DNA of 64,000 nucleotides from Oscillospiraceae bacterium (GTDB lineage Bacteria > Bacillota_A > Clostridia > Oscillospirales > Oscillospiraceae). Both the position numbers and the translations under genes were made by a program. Below the pieces are notes generated by a model, which saw only the letters and a program-made list of their open reading frames with translations, did no database searches and was not told the DNA's origin. Every line of letters starts with the position of its first letter. The stretch's first letter is position 1. This document shows, piece by piece, positions 60,011 to 64,000 of the stretch. The DNA lies in the NCBI GenBank assembly GCA_015068055.1, contig SVLG01000003.1:1-64000 (forward strand), in the 5' to 3' direction.

Positions 60011-60767
60011 CGCCCCCTCCGGGATCGCGCTTGCGGCCCTGCTGCTTGTGTGGCAGCTGATCTGCTCGCTGGGCTGGGTGCCGTCCTATATGCTGCCTTC
60101 TCCTGCGGCGGTGCTGCGGGCCTTTGTCTGTGAACTGCCCCAGTTCTGGGAAAACGCCCTGATCACGCTGCAGGAGGCCTTTGTCGGTTTGCTGTTGGGA
60201 GTGGCTGTGGGCTTTCTGGCGGCGGTGCTGATGGATGCCTTTGACATGCTGTACAAGGCATTTTATCCGCTGCTTATCATCACGCAAACCGTTCCGTCCG
60301 TTGCCATTGCACCGCTGCTGGTGCTGTGGTTTGGCTATGGCATGCTGCCGAAGGTGGTTTTGATCGTGATCGCCACCTTTTTTCCCGTGAGCGTAGGGCT
60401 GCTGGAGGGGTTTCGCAGCGTGGACAGGGATGCGGTGGCCCTGCTGCGTTCCATGGGGGCAAGTCGGCTGCAAATCTTCCGCTACCTTAAATTCCCCTCT
60501 GCTTTGCCTCAGCTTTTTTCCGGTTTGCGCATCGCGGCGGCCTACAGCGTGGTGGGGGCTGTGATCAGTGAGTGGCTGGGCGGCTTTGGCGGTCTGGGCG
60601 TCTACATGACCCGCGTGAAAAAGGCCTTTGCCTTTGACAAGATGTTTGCCGTGATCTTTCTGATCTCTGCCATCTCTCTGGCTCTTATGGCGGCGGTGGA
60701 GCTGGCGGAGAGAAAATGTATGCCGTATCGTTATTTGAACAACCATAATCAGGAGGATAAACCATGA
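59997..60767 (+). CDS. Thiamine-precursor ABC transporter permease (ThiX-like)
   Basis: 256 residues, six helices, SsuC/TauC-type with coupling segment LLRSMGASRLQIFRYLKFPSALPQ. With the downstream binding protein and ATPase it should import HMP or a related pyrimidine precursor. ATG overlaps the preceding gene by 14 bases. Confidence 0.9.
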   Translation: MLRRNAPSGIALAALLLVWQLICSLGWVPSYMLPSPAAVLRAFVCELPQFWENALITLQEAFVGLLLGVAVGFLAAVLMDAFDMLYKAFYPLLIITQTVPSVAIAPLLVLWFGYGMLPKVVLIVIATFFPVSVGLLEGFRSVDRDAVALLRSMGASRLQIFRYLKFPSALPQLFSGLRIAAAYSVVGAVISEWLGGFGGLGVYMTRVKKAFAFDKMFAVIFLISAISLALMAAVELAERKCMPYRYLNNHNQEDKP

Positions 60768-61744
60768 AAAGAATAATCGCTTTTGTTCTGGTACTGCTGT
60801 TTGTGTGCAGCTTTGCAGGCTGCCGTGCGGAACCGGATACCATTACCATCGTTCTGGACTGGACACCGAATACCAACCATACCGGTATCTTTGTGGCCGA
60901 GGCCAGGGGATACTTTGAAGAAGCAGGGCTGAAGGTGGAAGTGGTGCAGCCGCCTGAGGACGGAGCCGTTACGCTGGTGGCCTCCGGTAAGGCTCAGTTT
61001 GGTGTATCCTTTCAGGACTCTCTGGCCCCTGCTTTTGTGGGCGAGGAGGCCATGCCGGTGACGGCTGTTGCCGCCGTTATCCAGCATAATACCTCCGGCA
61101 TCGTGTCCCGGGCCGGTGAAGGCATGGATACCCCCAAAGGGCTGGAGGGCAAAAAATACGCCACATGGGATCTGGATGTGGAAAAGGAGACTATCCGGGA
61201 TGTGATGGAGGCCGATGGCGGTAACTTTGATCTGGTGGAGCTTATCCCCTCCACGGTCACCGATGAGGTGTCGGCGCTGCGGAGCGGCTCGGTGGATGCC
61301 ATCTGGATTTTCTATGGCTGGGCCGGCGTTGCCTGTCAGGTGGCCGGTCTGGAAACGGACTACTTTGACTTTGCGGATATCGACCCCGTGTTTGACTACT
61401 ATACCCCGGTGATCATCGGCAACAATGCCTGGCTGGACGAAAACCCCGAAACAGCCAGGGCGTTTATGGCTGCCCTTTCCAAGGGCTATACCTATGCTGC
61501 CGAAAACCCCGAAGCAGCGGCCGACATTCTGATGGAGGCGGCTCCCGAACTGAAAGCCAACCGTGAGCTGGTGTATGCCAGTCAGGAGTATCTGGCCGCA
61601 GAGTACATAGCGGATGCGGCGCGCTGGGGCGAGTTTGATGGGGCGCGCTGGGCGGCGTTCTTCAACTGGCTCAATGAAAATGAGCTGTTGGAGGAGAAAA
61701 TTGATCCGGCCCACGGTTTTACCAACGACTACCTCCCCGGCTGA
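60764..61744 (+). CDS. NMT1/THI5-like substrate-binding lipoprotein (ThiY-like)
   Basis: 326 residues; lipobox FAGC (Cys20), then LDWTPNTNHTGIFVAEARGYF, the diagnostic start of HMP-precursor binding proteins. Later FYGWAGVACQVAGLETDYFDF and PVIIGNNAWLDENPE also fit. Overlaps the permease gene by ATGA. Confidence 0.93.
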   Translation: MKRIIAFVLVLLFVCSFAGCRAEPDTITIVLDWTPNTNHTGIFVAEARGYFEEAGLKVEVVQPPEDGAVTLVASGKAQFGVSFQDSLAPAFVGEEAMPVTAVAAVIQHNTSGIVSRAGEGMDTPKGLEGKKYATWDLDVEKETIRDVMEADGGNFDLVELIPSTVTDEVSALRSGSVDAIWIFYGWAGVACQVAGLETDYFDFADIDPVFDYYTPVIIGNNAWLDENPETARAFMAALSKGYTYAAENPEAAADILMEAAPELKANRELVYASQEYLAAEYIADAARWGEFDGARWAAFFNWLNENELLEEKIDPAHGFTNDYLPG

Positions 61745-61745
61745 C

Positions 61746-62498
61746 ATGAAAAAGCTGGAAGTAAGAAGCGTCTGTAAAAGCTTTGAGGGAAGGGAAGTCT
61801 TACGGGACGTTTCCATGGAACTCAGGGAGGGAGAGCTGGTGAGCCTGCTGGGGGTCAGCGGCGGCGGGAAAACCACGCTGTTCAACGTGATCGCAGGGCT
61901 TCTCTCTCCCGATAAGGGAAAGGTTTTACTGGACGGAGAGGATATTACCGATCAGCCGGGACATATAAGCTATATGATGCAAAAGGACCTGCTGCTGCCC
62001 TTTCGCTGTATCGAGGACAATGTGGCCCTGCCGCTTCTGATAAAGGGTGTAAAGAAAAAAGATGCCGGGCAGCAGATGGACTCGCTGTTTGCGCAGTTTG
62101 GGCTGGAGGGCACGCAGAAGAAATACCCGGCGCAGCTTTCGGGCGGTATGCGCCAACGGGCAGCGCTGCTGCGTACTTATATGTTTTCCCGGGAAGTGGC
62201 ACTGCTGGACGAGCCATTTTCCGCTCTGGATACGCTGACCAAGAGTTCCATGCACAGATGGTATCTGGGGGTGATGGAGAACATACGGCTCTCAACGCTG
62301 TTTATCACCCATGATGTGGATGAGGCCGTTCTGCTTTCCGACCGGGTCTACCTCCTGACCGGTTCCCCCGGAAAAATCGCGGGAGAGATCGTCATTCGGG
62401 AACCCAGACCCAGGCGTGACGATTTTAACCTGACAGCGGAGTTTCTGGCGTATAAGCGTCAGATCCTGGGCTTGCTTGGCAAAGGAGGAATTGTGTGA
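61746..62498 (+). CDS. Thiamine-precursor ABC transporter ATPase (ThiZ-like)
   Basis: 250 residues: Walker A GVSGGGKTT, Q-loop YMMQKDLLLPF, signature LSGGMRQRAALLRTY, Walker B VALLDEPFSALD, H-loop ITHDVDEAV. SsuB/TauB-like. ATG at 61746 lies one base after the preceding stop. Confidence 0.93.
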   Translation: MKKLEVRSVCKSFEGREVLRDVSMELREGELVSLLGVSGGGKTTLFNVIAGLLSPDKGKVLLDGEDITDQPGHISYMMQKDLLLPFRCIEDNVALPLLIKGVKKKDAGQQMDSLFAQFGLEGTQKKYPAQLSGGMRQRAALLRTYMFSREVALLDEPFSALDTLTKSSMHRWYLGVMENIRLSTLFITHDVDEAVLLSDRVYLLTGSPGKIAGEIVIREPRPRRDDFNLTAEFLAYKRQILGLLGKGGIV

Positions 62499-63127
62499 GG
62501 CGCTGTGTCATTGTGGGCGGGGCTTCTATCCGGGACTATGCTTTTATCCGGACACGACTGCGCCCGGATGACTATGTTGTTTACTGTGACAGCGGTTTGA
62601 AGCATCTGGAGGCCCTGCGGGCGGAACCGGGCCTAATCGTCGGTGACTTTGATTCCCACGCGGATCCCCGGCTGGACGTGGAAACCATCGTTCTCCCCTG
62701 CGTGAAGGATGATACCGATACGGTATTTGCCGTCAAAGAAGCGGTAAAACGGGGCTTTGAGGACTTTCTTTTGATTGGCGTTGTGGGGGCGAGACTGGAT
62801 CACACCCTCGGCAACGTGTCCATCCTGCTGTATCTGGAGTCTATCGGAAAGAAAGGCTGCATCATCGACGATTACTCCGAAATGGAGATCGTGTCGGATA
62901 AGCCGGTTGCCATCGGGAAGGAGTATCCCTTCTTTTCTCTGCTGAATATCTCCGGCTGTGCCAAAGGAATCAGCATTCATGGGGCAAAGTATCCACTGGA
63001 TCAAGCTGAGATCCCCTCAGAATATCAGTATGGCATCAGCAACGAGGTGCTGCCGGGGGAAACAGCACGGGTCACGGTCCAAAACGGCAGACTGCTCCTG
63101 ATAAAAGTTTATAAGGATAACCAATAA
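62495..63127 (+). CDS. thiN: Thiamine pyrophosphokinase
   Basis: 210 residues. GDFDS near residue 50 and KDDTDTVFAV near 71 are the ATP/Mg motifs; VVGARLDHTLGNVSIL and the C-terminal beta domain complete the family. It makes TPP from thiamine, the ligand of the operon's own riboswitches. GTG at 62495 overlaps the ATPase stop (GTGA) and follows AAAGGAGG. Confidence 0.95.
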   Translation: MRRCVIVGGASIRDYAFIRTRLRPDDYVVYCDSGLKHLEALRAEPGLIVGDFDSHADPRLDVETIVLPCVKDDTDTVFAVKEAVKRGFEDFLLIGVVGARLDHTLGNVSILLYLESIGKKGCIIDDYSEMEIVSDKPVAIGKEYPFFSLLNISGCAKGISIHGAKYPLDQAEIPSEYQYGISNEVLPGETARVTVQNGRLLLIKVYKDNQ

Positions 63128-63131
63128 ACAA

Positions 63132-63161
63132 AAAAGAGGAAGTCTTTCGACTTCCTCTTTT
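63132..63161. terminator. Terminator of the thiamine operon
   Basis: AAGAGGAAGTC TTTC GACTTCCTCTT stem, then TT; A-run on the other side lets it act both ways. Confidence 0.85.
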
Positions 63162-63271
63162 GGTCCGAGTGACTGGACTTGAACCAGCGGCCAGCCGACG
63201 CTTCGCGTCCGGCAGGCCGGCGGCGGATTTAAATGCGGAGGCCGCTGGTTCAGAAACCGGCCACGCAAATG
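63161..63271 (-). repeat. tRNA-Pro-derived foldback unit (unit 2)
   Basis: On the minus strand the unit ends in an exact copy (about 35 bases) of the tRNA-Pro 3' end (63161-63192 against 63308-63339). Its other end has an inverted partial copy (GGCCGCTGGTTCA at 63240-63252). The centre (63193-63239) is GC-rich with a TTTAAAT block and replaces the rest of the tRNA. Same size, order and flanking hairpins as the unit at 15990-16106. Confidence 0.7.
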
Positions 63272-63308
63272 AAAAAAGCTCCGAGAGCAACGCTCTCAGA
63301 GCTTTTTT
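63272..63308. terminator. Terminator after tRNA-Pro
   Basis: AAAAAAGCTC-GAGAGC / GCTCTC-GAGCTTTTTT stem with one internal mismatch. Confidence 0.8.
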
Positions 63309-63384
63309 GGTCCGAGTGACTGGACTTGAACCAGCGGCCTCCTGAACCCCATTCAGGCGCGATACCAAACTTCGCCACACCCGG
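63308..63384 (-). tRNA. tRNA-Pro (GGG)
   Basis: 77 nt with encoded CCA; acceptor CCGGGTG/CACTCGG (one G-U), anticodon stem CCTGA/TCAGG with loop ATGGGGT (GGG), and GGTTCAAGTCC T-loop. Confidence 0.93.
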
Positions 63385-63458
63385 TCAGCTTGGCCATAAT
63401 AGCATACCCGTTTTCAAAATGCAAGCCCTTTTTCAACTTTTTCCAAAAATTTTTCAAC

Positions 63459-63490
63459 AAAAAAGGAGACGGTTTCCCGTCTCCTTTTTG
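63459..63490. terminator. Terminator after ackA
   Basis: AAAAGGAGACGG / CCGTCTCCTTTT stem with TTTC loop; T-run on the minus strand. Confidence 0.85.
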
Positions 63491-63503
63491 GAACTTACGA
63501 AAC

Positions 63504-64000
63504 TCAGGCTTCGACCAGAGCCTTGGTGTCGCGGGCGATCATCAGTTCCTCGTTGGTGGGAATGACGTAGACCTTGACAGCGGAGTCCTCAGCGGAAATC
63601 TCACGCTCTTCGCCGCGGCAGTGGTTCTTCTCGGCGTCGATCTTGATGCCCAGGAACTCGAGGCCTTCGCAGATGCTCTCACGCATGGAGATGGAGTTCT
63701 CGCCAACACCGGCGGTGAAGGTCAGAATGTCCACGCCGCCCATGGCAGCAGCGTAGGAGCCGATGAACTTGCGGACTTCGTAGGCGAACTTGTCCAGAGC
63801 CAGCTGGGCGCGCTCGTTGCCCTCGGAGGCGGCGGCGTCCAGATCACGGAAGTCGGAGGAAACGCCGGAGAGACCCAGCATACCGGACTTCTTGTTCATG
63901 ATGTTGAGAGTCTCGTCCACGGTGTAGCCGCGCTGATTCATCAGGTACTGGATAACAGCGGGGTCGAGGTTACCGGTGCGGGTGCCCATGGGAACGCCGC
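63504..64000 (-). CDS. ackA: Acetate kinase, C-terminal part
   Basis: About 165 residues from the right edge: [35 protein letters not shown] and [17 protein letters not shown] are acetate kinase motifs (the last near the nucleotide pocket). It makes ATP and acetate from acetyl phosphate, typical of fermenters. The N-terminal ~235 residues lie outside the window. Confidence 0.97.
   Translation of the reverse strand, partial: GVPMGTRTGNLDPAVIQYLMNQRGYTVDETLNIMNKKSGMLGLSGVSSDFRDLDAAASEGNERAQLALDKFAYEVRKFIGSYAAAMGGVDILTFTAGVGENSISMRESICEGLEFLGIKIDAEKNHCRGEEREISAEDSAVKVYVIPTNEELMIARDTKALVEA

Noticed and set aside
63160..63345. 61-codon frame with two RVTGLEPAAS segments
   Set aside because: Its repeats come from the two copies of the tRNA-Pro 3' end read in the other direction; it has no ribosome site.

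Overview
The window looks like chromosome from an anaerobic Gram-positive gut Clostridium-type bacterium, most likely of the family Oscillospiraceae (Flavonifractor/Oscillibacter-like). This rests on strong Shine-Dalgarno sites, short lipoprotein signals, dense Rho-independent terminators, NfnAB, a DRTGG/[FeFe]-hydrogenase-like cluster, an acetate kinase end and many gut-Firmicute protein families. Base composition is fairly GC-rich and even. No prophage, IS element, CRISPR array or integrase gene is visible. The assignment to a family is inference.

Layout. 1-5.2 kb: pnp start, rpsO, a ParB-like HTH protein, a peptide-binding lipoprotein, a candidate small RNA, a DUF378 protein and a pseudokinase/C-type-lectin membrane protein. 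5.2-8.9 kb: system II cytochrome c maturation (ccsA, resB) behind a five-haem nitrite reductase (NrfA) whose N-terminus is a flavinylatable FMN-binding domain. 9-16 kb: MFS transporter, metA-metY, MATE pump, YlmH and YkvI. 16-16.6 kb: five tRNAs. 16.7-23 kb: a GH2 protein lacking its nucleophile, a ClC channel and the VTC/DUF4956/carbohydrate-binding trio. 23-28.5 kb: PHP, hydrogenase-like, HATPase and DRTGG genes, then NfnAB. 28.7-32 kb: an amino-acid ABC transporter with an extra, apparently circularly permuted, binding protein. 32-40 kb: pepD-mnmG-mnmA and a response regulator/histidine kinase/HtrA operon. 40-43.6 kb: ispE, CDF, GNAT and AzlCD. 43.6-50.7 kb: an MMPL exporter coupled to a GLUG-repeat protein, and a large GT-C-like membrane protein. 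50.8-59.3 kb: dipeptidase, Na/Pi cotransporter, ferritin-VIT1 iron transporter, small proteins, a K+ channel, a candidate leader RNA and a CPA2 antiporter. 59.3-63.1 kb: two complete TPP riboswitches in tandem ahead of a thiamine-precursor ABC transporter and thiamine pyrophosphokinase. 63.1-64 kb: tRNA-Pro and the 3' end of ackA.

How genes work together. NrfA, ResB and CcsA make and use c-type haem outside the membrane. NfnAB balances NAD(P)H and ferredoxin. MetA (acetyl-CoA type by residue Glu111) and MetY form a two-step direct-sulfhydrylation route. MnmG and MnmA both act on wobble uridine 34. The two-component system is co-transcribed with an envelope protease. The thiamine operon imports a precursor and phosphorylates thiamine.

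Most unusual points: the FMN_bind-NrfA fusion without NrfH; two ~112-bp tRNA-3'-end-derived foldback units downstream of tRNA-Ser and tRNA-Pro, with the same layout at both loci; the permuted SBP; the pseudokinase-TM-lectin protein; tandem TPP switches each with its own terminator; a transcription unit with a two-codon ORF and a nine-residue leader peptide ending inside a terminator stem; and an antisense-strand sRNA candidate at about 2.9-3.0 kb.
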